Assembly (NCBI GenBank): GCA_024699855.1
Contig: JAMPIQ010000001.1
Span: forward strand, 13,516,001 to 13,580,000
From: Aphelenchoides besseyi
Taxonomy: Eukaryota > Nematoda > Chromadorea > Rhabditida > Aphelenchoididae
Direction of reading: 5' to 3'
DNA: 64,000 nucleotides
Shown: piece by piece, positions 36,160 to 46,396 of the stretch
Numbering within the stretch: the stretch's first letter is position 1
How the letters are laid out: the number at the start of each line of letters is the position of its first letter
Position numbers and translations under genes: made by a program
Notes under the pieces: model-generated
What the model was told of the DNA's origin: nothing
The model's input: the letters and a program-made list of their open reading frames with translations, nothing else
Database searches by the model: none

Positions 36160-36509
36160 TCGAGCAACGAAACGGAGATGTGTGCGTTACGAGTTCCAAT
36201 CCAGTACTTTATTCGGCCAATGTTCAAGGCCACAAGCTTTTCGTTATTGAAGTTTGGCAACGGATCGAACGTTCCGAGCTGAAGAATCGAGATTTCAATT
36301 TGAAGTTCCCGAGAAAAACAAACCTGTTCGATGATGTTGCCCGCGTATCGGCGGCCGAGTCGCTTGTCCGGAAATACAACGATCTGATAGAACGGTCGAT
36401 TCGTGCAGCCGAAAAGCGCCAATCCGATGGATGGTCGACCGAAAGTTCGCGGATTTACCAGCTGACGCATGAACGCAAAACCGTTGAACAAGACGCTAGT
36501 TTTGTCTAG
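36160..36509 (+). CDS. Possible exon of an unknown gene
   Basis: An open frame reads GDVCVTSSNPVLYSANVQGH, then LFVIEVWQRIERSEL, a basic stretch, AAESLVRKYNDLIERSIRAA and ends VEQDASFV with a stop at 36507-36509. Codon use resembles that of genuine exons in this window, and an AG at about 36157 could be the acceptor. No upstream exon or domain is identified, and the antisense frame is open too. Confidence 0.3.
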
Positions 36510-38450
36510 GCGAATTGATCTGAAATCAACGCTCAATAACACGCAAAGTTGTTGAGAATAATCATACGAAAAAGTCGATCAAACGAGAGAAAAGCAAGAT
36601 CTACAGACTAAGTTAGTTGGCCAACTTCTTGAGACTATCACAATGGGAAATCAAAACTTGACAACAAGCGGACTAACTTCCTAACTATTGACCTGCTTGT
36701 CACTCGATTCATCTGATTTCCGCAAACTTGACCGTTCTCAGATTAACTTCATTACTAGAACATCTAGCAATACCTTCAGAATCTTCGAATAGTCTTTTAC
36801 ATCCACTAGTGAGTATCTTGGGATATCAACGTTCCAATGATCAAACGCACCTGTTGACTTTGAACTTTGAAGCGAAAGCGTCAAAATGAAAAGTGATCAT
36901 CTTTCGCAGTGGAACGCGTGCCGTGAACTAAAACAACAAAAATCTGAACGGCAATCATACTTTTTCTCTGTTCTTTTTGGCCTCGGGCGTGAGATTGTTT
37001 TTTCGTATTGACGTCGAGAATTCGGCCGCAAATTCAATTACGCGCGTTTTGACAACACTCCACAAACATAACCAACTGGTTACATCGTTCTTACGTTCCT
37101 CAACGTTACCAGTTCGTAAAGCTCGAACTTTTTGTTTTAACCAGAAGATTTCGAACCGACATCCGATTTTTTGTCCGGTTTGCTTTCTTGGTCCCAACTT
37201 TTCAACAAAAAACTAATGAATTTAGTTGCTTTAGACGAAATTCAATTCGTCGAATTCTTTGGCGTCAAACGTTCTTCTCTTGTTGCCGATCCCAACGATT
37301 TCCCCCGAGAGTTTAGTGGGACAAGCGCGGAGTCAACCGTTTTGGAGGCTTTGTAGTCACAAAATAGAAGATGCCAAAAGTCAGATGTCGAGTGAGAAAG
37401 ACTTCTCGGACCATTTTCGTGTTTGTGTTTCGTCCAAATTCGATTGCATTTGAAGGTCACCATCCACTTGATATTCACAAACGATCACTACATCGACATG
37501 AAATGTTTTTTTCAACTTTCTGTTCGCAAATAACTCTCGTATATGACCAGCGATGTTTCCAATTCGTTTATTAACTTCATTCCACCCTTCATCTTCTATT
37601 CGACTACCATCGTTTGTTTTGACTACTAAGGTTGAATTACTTGTTGTTAATCAAAATTAGCTCACTTAACGATTTATTGCTTTGCTAATATTAATAAGCA
37701 CATTACGAATTCGGTTGTTCCCATGACCAATCTCGACCAATGTTGTTGAGTTAAAAGAGCACGAGAAGTGAGTACGAAGAGACCGCAAGACGACGTTTAA
37801 CATGCCACGTCCGTCAATCATTTTTACGGTTTTCGCTCTTGTTGGCCATCTGTAGTTGGGCTTTCGAAAGATCATGTGCGTGTTTATCAATTCGTCGGCT
37901 TCCTTATTCCTACGACAACAAAACTTTTGTGGCGCGTTCTTGCAATTCGAATGGTTCGGAACGCATTCCTTCATACAAGAATGCGGCAGAACGGAAGACG
38001 AGAAGGAAAAAACATACCAGTTCGTAGACAAACGGCTACAGACCGTGGGGTTTGGTTGTTCTAAAAATTTGTGCAAAGTCAAGAAAACGGATGGGAAATT
38101 CCGCGCGTAGTCATTCAACATCCCATTCCTCGTCAGTAGCTTCAAATCTTAACTTTCGTTCGTCTACAATCTATTCGGTATGCGGTTCTTGAACTGTTCG
38201 TTTATAGCTCTCAATCTTCTCATCATTCACCTTTTGCCACAGCTGCACTTTAAGGTTTCTTTAGCATATGTGGTAGTTTCAGTATCCGACGGCCATTTGG
38301 TGTAATTTGTCTTATTCACGTGGCTTGTGCATTCGTAATCTCATCATAAACTCCTCTTAACCTTCAAATAGAAACTCGTTTCAATGTCGTCGTTTCGAAC
38401 TCTCGGATTAAGTGAACGTTAAATCGACTTTTTAGATCCCAATCGATTCA
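36510..38450. other. Gene-free region
   Basis: About 1.9 kb with no supportable exon on either strand. A TTTTTAG at about 38429-38435, 16 bases before the next ATG, fits a (trans-)splice acceptor of the following gene. Confidence 0.45.
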
Positions 38451-38883
38451 ATGCCGGATGGACCCATCGACGATATTTGCCCGTCACGATTCGCTTGGGA
38501 ATGTAAAGACGAAAGTTGTTGTGCCAGCTATCACATGCGCGTAATGATGCTCTTCTTCTCATTGGCCGTTTTTGCGTTGGCATTGATCGTGTTCGTTGTT
38601 TGGTTTGCGGTCGAATTTCGACCCTCCAGACGGTAAGAGGAGTTCGCGTAAGCTGATTGTAGTAAATATGGTCGTGCCTTTGACAATAAACAATAGCAAT
38701 GCTTTTGTAGTGCCAACAAGGAATAAACAAACTAATTTGTGAACTTTCAGAAGAAACTCCCAACCACAAGTTCCACGAGATAAACGCGCTCTTTCGGAAG
38801 TGGAAATCAAAAGCTTCGAAGAAACTCGCTATTTGCGTCGAATGTCCGAATTGAATCCGAATGCTCGGCGCGAGTACGTTTGA
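38451..38883 (+). CDS. Small single-pass membrane protein (unrecognised)
   Basis: Two exons (38451-38632, 38751-38883) with a 118-bp intron give 104 residues. The N-terminus contains four Cys (DICPSR, WECKDESCCASYH), followed by one hydrophobic helix (about residues 26-52, MMLFFSLAVFALALIVFVVW) and a charged tail (EVEIKSFEETRYLRRMSEL). Without a cleavable signal peptide it is probably an N-out or N-in anchored protein; topology is not clear. I do not recognise the family. Confidence 0.65.
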
Positions 38884-39148
38884 CAATTGGCATCACCATC
38901 TCATTAGCTAACTGTATTTTGATTGTCGACTTTCTAGTTTTGTACATAAAAGTTTTGGTTACCAACGTAGACAGGAATATCATGTACTACCTCGGGTTGC
39001 ACAAAGAACATTACAAAAAAGTTGCGGCAGAATTTGTAGTTCGATCATAAACTTTCGCTTCGGTTTCCCTTTGACAGCCGTTGACTTTTTTCGCTCACGA
39101 GACAAAAACCATTCGCTTTCGTTAATTGATCGCCCATCGATTGCCGCA
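38884..39148. other. Intergenic region
   Basis: Short spacer between the small membrane protein and the first MIF-family gene. Nothing specific seen. Confidence 0.4.
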
Positions 39149-39624
39149 ATGCCTCTCGTTTCGGTCATCACGAATCTCAAAAGGTCCGAAGTTTCAATCG
39201 TCTTTCTGCGCAAAACTTCCGAATTACTTGGCCGTCTTCTCAACAAGCCTTCGGCGGTTTGTTTCGTTCAATTGCTCAACTCAATCGTATTGTAGACCAT
39301 TCAAATCGCCGTTCACACTGACCAACTTTTTCACTGTTTTAACAACGAAGAGCCGGCCGCCTTCATCCACGTTTCGATTGCCGACAGAATCAGTTTGGAG
39401 AAACGAAAAGAAGTTGCCGTCGAGCTGACAGATTTGATTTCCAGCGAATTGAAGTTGAACAAAAAACGGTCCGCTACGCATCCACGCAAGCGACTTCTAA
39501 CCTCGAGTTTAGGTTTTTTATCAAGTTTCCGCCAACAACAAAGGACGACGTTGCTTACAACGGTCGATTGCTCAGCGATGTTCAACGCACAGCAAAACCG
39601 GAGAACAAACACTCCAAACTTTAA
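39149..39624 (+). CDS. MIF-family protein, divergent paralog
   Basis: Three exons (39149-39256, 39296-39468, 39513-39624) join in frame to 130 residues. It belongs to the macrophage migration inhibitory factor/D-dopachrome tautomerase family of trimeric tautomerases. Pro2, the catalytic base after Met removal, is kept (MPLVSVITNL). Other family-like blocks are TIQIAVHTDQLFHCF, EPAAFIHVSIADRISLEKR and SSELKLNKKRFFIKF. Exon 1 (108 nt) and exon 2 (173 nt) have exactly the same lengths and phases as in the MIF gene at 40348, so the two arose by tandem duplication. The C-terminus is longer and more basic than in the neighbour. Polyadenylation hexamer at 39786-39791. Because the introns are 39 and 44 bp, open-frame scanning alone breaks it into unrelated pieces. 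Confidence 0.85.
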
Positions 39625-40347
39625 ACTTCAGGATCTGTGATTGTCATTGCGCCTGGTTATCGGAAATATGAATCGATGTTTAGAAGCGAGTTCTCTTGCA
39701 CTTTCTCTTGTTGACGAAAATACAAACTTAACGTTCGTCTTATCAGTTTGTTTCTGTTTGAATTGCTTTTAACTTCAAATTCAAAAATAAAATCTTCTTC
39801 AAGGTTTTGATTCGAAAGTTCTTACGACTGTTATAGTAAAAGGCAACGATAAAAAAAGAATTACTTAAACAAAAACATCGACGTTTTCAGTTCCCGTTCT
39901 TCTGCCTGATCGATTCCCATTAAGTTCGTTTCTAACTCCTCCTCAAACCACAGGGTTTGTGTGTTCGTTTGCTTTTACAGCTATTAAGCAGCATTAACGT
40001 TTTATAACCATGAGCGAAAGAACGAAACGTTTCAGTGCACAACTAGAAGACCTAGTAAAGGTTTGTCGTCTTCAGCTTGTAACCAGAGAATCACTTTTAA
40101 GTTCAAACACCTCCGTTGCGATTCTCATTCCAACGTTTTTCACTTCAAAACGATTAGCCGCTATTTGAAGCATCTGCCACTTGATTCGATACGTCGAAAT
40201 TGCGGCTAATCTTCACGCCTCGATTTGTGTAAACTGCGACAAAACAATCGGAAGTTTGCAACGTGCAATCACTTCCGTGTCGTTCTTGTTCAACGACCAT
40301 TAACTCGTTTATTGTACTTTCAGAGCCTTAGCACTTGTCCAAACAAA
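39625..40347. other. Spacer between tandem MIF genes
   Basis: Contains the AATAAA of the first MIF gene (39786-39791) and presumably the promoter of the second. A TTTCAG at about 40317-40322 lies 26 bases before the next ATG. No further exon seen. Confidence 0.5.
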
Positions 40348-40798
40348 ATGCCGATTTTGCAAATCGTCACTAATTTGCCAAAGAGCAAATTCACAGCGGA
40401 CTTCGTGAAGAAGGCTTCGACCAAAGCATCCGAACTCACTGAACGACCGGAACAAGTGAGTTGAAGAAGATAGGAAGCTGATTAAACTTGCTTTAGGTAA
40501 TCGAAGTGGTAGTTCAAGCCGATCAAATTATTTCCTTTGCCGGCACTCAGGAGCCAGCGGCGTATGTTTTTCTTGGCGGAATTCATTGCTTAAGTGAAGA
40601 ACGACGTGGACCAATCGGAAAAAGTTTGAACGAGTTTCTGGTCAACGAACTGGGACTGAAGAGTGAACGGTAAGCACAAAGTGTGAATCAACAAATCTCT
40701 TCATGATTTTCAGCTTCTACATTCACTTCCTCTCGATTCAACCGGAGGACGTTTCGTTCACTGGAAAGTTGTTCAGTCAAATCTTGGCCGGAAAGTAG
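40348..40798 (+). CDS. mif: Macrophage migration inhibitory factor homolog
   Basis: Three exons (40348-40455, 40497-40669, 40714-40798) give 121 residues, close to the family norm of about 115-120. Pro2 is present (MPILQIVTNLPKS), followed by VIEVVVQADQIISFAGTQEP, a GGIHCLSEERRGPIGK stretch and RFYIHFLSIQPEDVSFTGK. It should form a homotrimer with keto-enol tautomerase pockets. The vertebrate CxxC motif is absent. Nematode MIFs are cytosolic or secreted without a signal peptide, and none is seen here. Polyadenylation hexamer at 40843-40848. Confidence 0.93.
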
Positions 40799-41067
40799 TT
40801 TCAACTATTGAAATACTTCGTCGTAATATTTGATAGTTCTCAAATAAACAAGTTCGTGTTTTAATCCTCAGTCACGCAACTGACCGTCGCAAGTTTATGT
40901 GATACCGTGGCGTAAGAATGTGTTCGAACGAAATTTCAACAACAAAAATACAAAGCAAAATGTTCGGAATGAGATCATCAGTAGCAGTTAGTTTCGAGGC
41001 ATAAACATTGATGATGAACTAATGTTCGTACAACAGCGAGTGAATAGTGACTGAATTAGCATTGAAC
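40799..41067. other. Convergent 3' intergenic region
   Basis: 3' flanks of MIF (plus) and the neuropeptide-precursor gene (minus). Confidence 0.4.
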
Positions 41068-42248
41068 TCATCTTCCGACCCACGCGTTACGAAGAAGCGA
41101 ATTGATATCTTGGGCGTTCAGACTTCGTTGTAGTGCCACACGCAAATCCTTTTTGTGTGGTCGATTGCCGAAAGCCGACGATTCGCGTAAACGTTTGAGA
41201 AGACGCTCGGCACGTGGCCATCGACCAGGATAATTTCGAAGTGCCGGTGACCACAACAAGGGACTTATAATCTTGTCCATTTCTTCCATACTAATAGCAA
41301 TGCTTCGCGCACTATCGTCGATAGTCTCATCGGATGCTTGAACGGACGGATTGTTTTGCAGAAGTGTATGATCGATAACACGCAAACATCCCAAACACTC
41401 GCCGGCACTTCCCATTTCGCACTCCAATCGACAGTTCGCTTCGCCCGAATCGGCATCGACTACCGTGGGAGTGTCGATCAAGGTTTCGGTGTGTTGTTCG
41501 GTTTGTGGTGTGGCAATCTGATACTGAAAAGATAGCTGGTTACGTGTCTTTTAGTAACTCGGTTTTTAGCACAAAGTCATCACACGACATCAATTAATTA
41601 GTCAGATTTCAATCTTGCTTTCGTAATTATAATCTTTGATTTCTTTCGCATCATCTCGAGTTTCAGCAAACCAACTCGGCCGTATAACATCACTGAATGT
41701 GGTTTGTATGCTATAAAGTAATTTCCAATTCCACCCTCTCGATTGCCATTGTCAAGCAACCAAACACCCTTCTAGAAGGAACAATAAGACTTCTGAGTGT
41801 CATGATGACAAATTTTCTTCTTTATGTTCTTCACTTGACTTCTACAAAAACGCTTTACGATGCAAAATCGCCACTCGTACACGAAAACCCCCTGCAGCCA
41901 AAGGCCGATGCATTGGAAACTCCCGTAGATTAGGCAAATTAGTTCTTGTTAGTGAATGACGTTTTTGAAGCCTTTCAACCGATCCCACAAGACAAAGAAC
42001 AAGTGGATTGTAGGCGGCAACTTACCAAACACATTAACAGTTCCAGCAATCATAAGCTATCGAAGTCAATAAACAACTCACTTTGTAATTTGTAGTCGGA
42101 TTGATTGCTGCACTCGAAACAACACCAATCGTACACGCCAATATTGTAAATGTACTAAGCATAAACGATCAGAAACCCTTCACATTTACACTTACCATAG
42201 CCGTTTGATCTCCGACATCTTCCAATTTTCACCAACGTTCTTCGCCAT
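41068..42248 (-). CDS. PDF-like neuropeptide precursor
   Basis: Three exons join in frame: 42196-42248, 42082-42154, 41068-41523; 193 residues. A second in-frame ATG (42218) lies 10 codons later. A hydrophobic signal peptide (LCTFTILACTIGVVSSAA) ends near residue 35. The middle part contains a four-Cys stretch (CRLECEMGSAGECLGC). The extreme C-terminus is RSLNAQDINSLLRNAWVGR, then stop. NAQDINSLL matches the pigment-dispersing factor core (N-[SA]-E-x-I-N-[SG]-L-L), and Gly-Arg at the end is an amidation signal, as in PDF precursors where the peptide is last. Cleavage could occur at the single Arg before SLNAQ or at the upstream KK. In nematodes PDF peptides act on PDFR-1 to drive locomotion and arousal. 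The 558-bp second intron could hide a further exon. Not proven; the peptide is shorter than usual. Confidence 0.6.
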
Positions 42249-42339
42249 TTTGCCGTCCAATTGTTCGCCCACTCGTTTTTAAGGTCCACAGTCTGCAAAT
42301 CAGAAATGGCGATTAACTAACGACATTGCATTTAATTAG
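42249..42339. other. 5' flank of the neuropeptide-precursor gene
   Basis: Short promoter-side region with nothing specific recognised. Confidence 0.35.
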
Positions 42340-42606
42340 CTAAATTGGTTGTTGCGCGAACGAATCTTTTCGTCTGTTGACGTGAATGGTCAGAGTGATA
42401 AAAACGAACAGAAAGACGCTGAATGACGCCTCGAAATGCCACTTTTCACGCCGGTCAAATAACTTGACATACGAATCGTAGAAGGTCAAAAACATCGCCA
42501 CCCTCTCAATTACAAATCCCATCGGGAGAGAAACGGTAATGAAGAGCGTGGAGCCTTTGAAACGTAAGAATTTAAACGCCCAAATTCCAATGCTCTCTTC
42601 CTTCAA
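42340..42606 (-). CDS. Possible exon of a 7TM (chemoreceptor-like) protein
   Basis: An 88-residue minus-strand frame contains two hydrophobic helices (FKGSTLFITVSLPMGFVIER and ASFSVFLFVFITLTIHV) joined by FLTFYDSYVKLFDRREKW. The pattern helix-ER-helix resembles the third-helix region of nematode serpentine receptors. An AG acceptor (AAATTAG) precedes it at about 42610. No flanking exons were found, so it may be a fragment or a chance frame. Confidence 0.25.
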   Translation of the reverse strand: MKEESIGIWAFKFLRFKGSTLFITVSLPMGFVIERVAMFLTFYDSYVKLFDRREKWHFEASFSVFLFVFITLTIHVNRRKDSFAQQPI

Positions 42607-44591
42607 GCATCTAATTTACATTAACATATGAAGACGAGTACTTCAATGGTCATTTCCGCTACGACCCCGTGGTTGTACGGTTTCCTTCGTAGGGTTGAGA
42701 GCAGTGGCGAATAAAAAGCGGCTTATAAATCTTCGCAAATTGCGACGGAAAGTTGTTAGTAATCTACGAAATTGAACAAAAAAACAGTAAGACTTTTATG
42801 GTCTTGTTTTTTTGATCCAACAACCTCGTCCGGTAACTTTAAAAAGCACCAGCCGAAGGAAATGATGTGACTTCAAAACTCGACGAAATTAATCAACTTT
42901 TTGCATCAACGGTCAAAAAGTAAGTTCGAACAAGAAGGCGAAACGGAAACCATAATTGGTAGTTGGATGTTGTTGATTGAGCAGAAACACGGCATTTGAA
43001 CTGACCGCTAAATGTGCCAACGAATTGGTTTGGTTGCGTGTGAAAACTGAATCAACTTCCATTTCCGAAACTTGAAATCAATTCAAAACTTTCGCAGTAA
43101 ACAACCGTATCCTTCTGGCCGAGAACTGATATTTTCACAATTTGAATGATGACCGCAACTAGCTATACGAGTAATCAAATTCTCCAATCCAACACAATTG
43201 GTCAACTGTTTCAAAACACTGGAATCTAATTTGCTGCCCAAGAATGGACAACCAAATAGGCACCGCCTTTCATACCAACAATGCGTAATAAGGCGAATCA
43301 CGAGTACGCGTCTTAACGAGGTGTTCGAAGACGCTTAGTCGAAATCTCCGAACGACAGTTAATCGGCCATAATAAACTAATCGAATCTATCAAAATGACG
43401 TGAACATAAGCAACACAATGGCGAGTGTTTGTACTTTTCGTAGGTTGTCATTAGTCGTGAGCTGAGTAGTTATTAGACTGATAATTCTCTTCATCGATTG
43501 ACTGTTAATCATAACTCACGATTATACACTTAAACATTGCAATTACTTTCTATGTGGAAGACAACGAAAATTGAGACGATGAAAAACAAGCTTAAAGTCG
43601 AAAATAACGTTCAGATGACATTCGCTACACTCGAATGAAACTAATTGAGAACACTTCAAATACTACCTACTGACTTTTTAGTTCTCAGCATAGTTAAAAT
43701 GATTCGATACGTGCAATAAACTCAAAGAATTCCGAAAAGTTTTTACGAACTCCGGTGGTCAATTGAGCATCGTTGCTTATTGCTAATCCCTACTCAATTG
43801 CTTCCTAAGAAAAGATAGTCGTTGAGTAGTAATTGAGCAGTTTTACAATGCAAAAACGAAACAATTAAGTCCATTGACGTCAAAGTTTCGTAAAAAGATC
43901 GATAACCATGAGTTCGAAGACAATCGTTTCACTGATTCGTTGCACATCAATCAAAAACAAACTGTTTACAGTGATCCAAATTGGTTGCTTTCATTCAATA
44001 AGTTTAACGCTCACAGCTAAGAAGCGACTTAATTCTGCGCAGTTTAACTTTAAAATCGCAATCTTTAATGTTCATTTCAAAAGATGTTGCAGCGAGCCCT
44101 CGAATGCAATTGAGGTCTTATTTGAGGTCCAAGACCATTTTCCTTCGATCGCTTACCATTCACACAAATCGATGAGCGTAAGACGTCTCCTTGTGGTTTC
44201 TGTTCATTTTCTCTCAAACGTCTTTTTTCTTCCAATCAAATGTCCCAGCTTCTATACAAAAGGATATCGTTTTCAACCTTTCAGTTTATCTTCCTGTTTA
44301 ATTCAATTAGCGATGTTGACCATCTAATGGATCAACTCATTTGTTGTTGAAATTCTTTTTGTGTAACATCGCGTCTTTCTGTTGCAGACAAACATAAAAC
44401 TCTTGCTGTCGAATCTATCGACCCGAACTTCCGTCCCGGTTTTGCATTTAAACTTCTTCCGTTTAAGAGGTGTACTTCTCTATGGTTAACTGACTTTTTG
44501 TTTGCGTTCCTTGACATTTGCAATTCGAAAAATTTCATTTTAGAGATCAAAAGATCATTTCATTTTGTCGACTTTGTTTTATCGTTTACCA
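42607..44591. other. Region without secure genes
   Basis: About 2 kb. The longest plus frame (43908-44327) has no family motif, splice partners or convincing bias, so I do not call it. The 3' part is the promoter side of the calmodulin-like gene. Confidence 0.45.
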
Positions 44592-45207
44592 ATGAACTTC
44601 ACGGAGAAACAAATTGCCGGCAAGTGAATGGAATCGACTGTCACTATCGACTTATCTTCAGAGTTCAAAGAGTCATTCGATGCCTTCGACAAGTCCGGTG
44701 GCGGAACGATTACCAAGGACTCATTGGGCACAGTGATGCGTTCGCTCGGTTGCAATATCACTCAGGCCGATTTGAGCGAATTTCTCGACGACGTGGAGAA
44801 GAGCGGCAACGATCACATCGATTTCAACAAATTTCTCGTCTTCATGAGCGCGCAGTTGAAGAAACCGACATCCGACGGCGAAGACGAAGTTCGTCAAGCT
44901 CTGGAGGTATGTTGTTTGTTTTCACTCATACTCGTCTTTGTAGATCTTCGATGTTGATGGAAGTGGACTCATTCCGGTTGCGACGTTTCGCCATATAATG
45001 ATGAATTCTGGAGGTTTGATTGTTTCTGATTTTATGACTTTTTCCCTATCCTTTTAGAGCGATTGACGGCCGAAGAAATTGACCAAGTGATCAGTTTGAC
45101 TTCATTGAATCCGGACGGAAAGATCAACATTGCGAGTAAGTGAACGAACAGATGACCACTCAGTTCAGCTTTCAGATTTCACTGCTATGATTGTTGGACA
45201 CAAATGA
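44592..45207 (+). CDS. Calmodulin-like protein with degenerate EF-hands
   Basis: Five exons: 44592-44619, 44662-44906, 44944-45013, 45058-45135, 45176-45207; 150 residues, one more than calmodulin. The first intron must use a GC donor (G|GCAAGT...TTCAG, 42 bp), which yields MNFTEKQIAEFKESFDAFDK, a near copy of the calmodulin start. Without it, an in-frame start at 44628 (MESTVTIDLSSEFKESF) is possible. LGTVMRSLG, TAEEIDQVI and a C-terminal INIANFTAMI follow. None of the four loops keeps the glutamate at position 12: loop 1 DKSGGGTITKDS, loop 2 EKSGNDHIDFNK, loop 3 DVDGSGLIPVAT, loop 4 SLNPDGKINIAN. It is therefore probably a Ca2+-insensitive calmodulin relative (myosin light chain-like or decoy role, inferred). 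AATAAA at 45251-45256. Confidence 0.85.
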
Positions 45208-45384
45208 AGAGCTCGGTCTTCGCAAATATCATTCTCATGTCTGAATCTCAAATAAATCGAATTCTTTCGAACATTATCACTAAGCTTTTAATTAAAATTT
45301 TAATCACCTAACAAAACAACCAACATGTTTGGTAGATCAAAGACGATGCAAAACATAACAACGAGATGAAACAAACTAAAAGGT

Positions 45385-45795
45385 CTACGCGAACTTTCCG
45401 ATGATGTCCGTTTCGCGGAAGATGTGATACTCTTTGGTCTCCAAAACGATTTTCGAACCACCGTATTCGGGCAACAACACGCGATCGCCGACCTTCAATT
45501 CGTTCGGCACGATGCTTCCCGATTCGGTACGAAAGCCGGGACCAACCGCAACGACCGTTCCTTCCAAAACTTTTCCAGCTGCTTTTTCGGGAATCCTAAA
45601 CATAAGACTTAAAAGAGATTTTGAATCCGTCAACTCACATAATTCCGCCTTTTGTTTTTGTGTCGGCAACTGCACGCTCGACGACCACACGATCGAAAAG
45701 CGGCTTGAGAGATTGAATCGCCTGAAATCGGTATGCATCACAATCACACAAACTTCTCGACTCACATTTCTACGAATTGCTGAGAAGAAAACCAT
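45385..45795 (-). CDS. hsp-10: Mitochondrial 10-kDa chaperonin (Hsp10, GroES family)
   Basis: Three exons join in frame: 45766-45795, 45639-45721, 45385-45595; 107 residues, normal for the family. It is the heptameric lid of mitochondrial Hsp60. Visible features are LKPLFDRVVVERA, the mobile loop (TKTKGGIMIPEKA, binding Hsp60 through the hydrophobic GGIM/I tip), VGDRVLLPEYGG and a C-terminal YHIFRETDIIGKF. Exon 2 begins with GCG completing ...RRN|AIQSLKP. It lies head to head with hsp60 across about 600 bp. Confidence 0.95.
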   Translation of the reverse strand: MVFFSAIRRNVSREVCVIVMHTDFRRFNLSSRFSIVWSSSVQLPTQKQKAELCELTDSKSLLSLMFRIPEKAAGKVLEGTVVAVGPGFRTESGSIVPNELKVGDRVLLPEYGGSKIVLETKEYHIFRETDIIGKFA

Positions 45796-46396
45796 TGTTG
45801 AGTTCGAAGGCTAAACGAGCTGAAGTACAGACCTGAAATTCGCAAAAAAGTTGAACGAAAATGCGAACACGAAAAGTCGAGATCACAAAATTTGAATGCC
45901 CTTTGGTCATTACACCTTCGACTGAGAAAGATAATGGGCAGCCGTTGAAGTCGCGGAACACATGGTTCGCGCCCATCGTTCTGCAACTCAACGGCCTACC
46001 AGTCTGGAAATTTCTGTAAAATACGCGGGCATTTTATGGGCCCCAACCTTCCAATCGGTCAATGCACTTCGATTGCCCGCCACTCGTCTTCGGCTTCTCG
46101 TACCTTCCAGTTGTTTCGGGTTTAGGTGCGCACTGCCCTTTGAGTGCTCGTTAGTCCGAAGACCGAGGCGAATAGGACGAAAGTGTTGAAGGTGAAGGGA
46201 AAACTGATGATCATCGGCGGAGCTTTTGAAATTGTGTGATTTCGCTTTTAATGTTACGAACCAAAAGGTTGAAATTTTTGTTCTCATTCGTTTCTAAATT
46301 TACCCGATAGAAATCGTGTCGTGCGATTGATTACAAAATACTCATTCTTCATTCTTTTCAGCTTGAGTGCTAACTCTCTAATTGCGATTACCAATC
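45796..46396. promoter_or_regulatory. Bidirectional hsp10/hsp60 promoter region
   Basis: 601 bp separate the two divergent start codons. A heat-shock-element-like array is visible at 46007-46019: GAA-AT-TTC-TG-TAA, i.e. two good nGAAn units and one imperfect. Isolated TTCGAA and GAAATTC blocks lie near 45780-45840. A TTTTCAG at about 46355-46361 is a likely 5' acceptor for the hsp60 mRNA. Coregulation is inferred from the arrangement, which is also found for vertebrate HSPD1/HSPE1. Confidence 0.55.

Noticed and set aside
36141..36542. 133-codon minus-strand frame
   Set aside because: Antisense to a frame with more exon-like codon use; no motif in either, so only the plus frame is listed at low confidence.
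43908..44327. 139-codon open frame on the plus strand
   Set aside because: No family motif, no splice partners, low-complexity F/S/I composition typical of chance frames in this AT-rich DNA.
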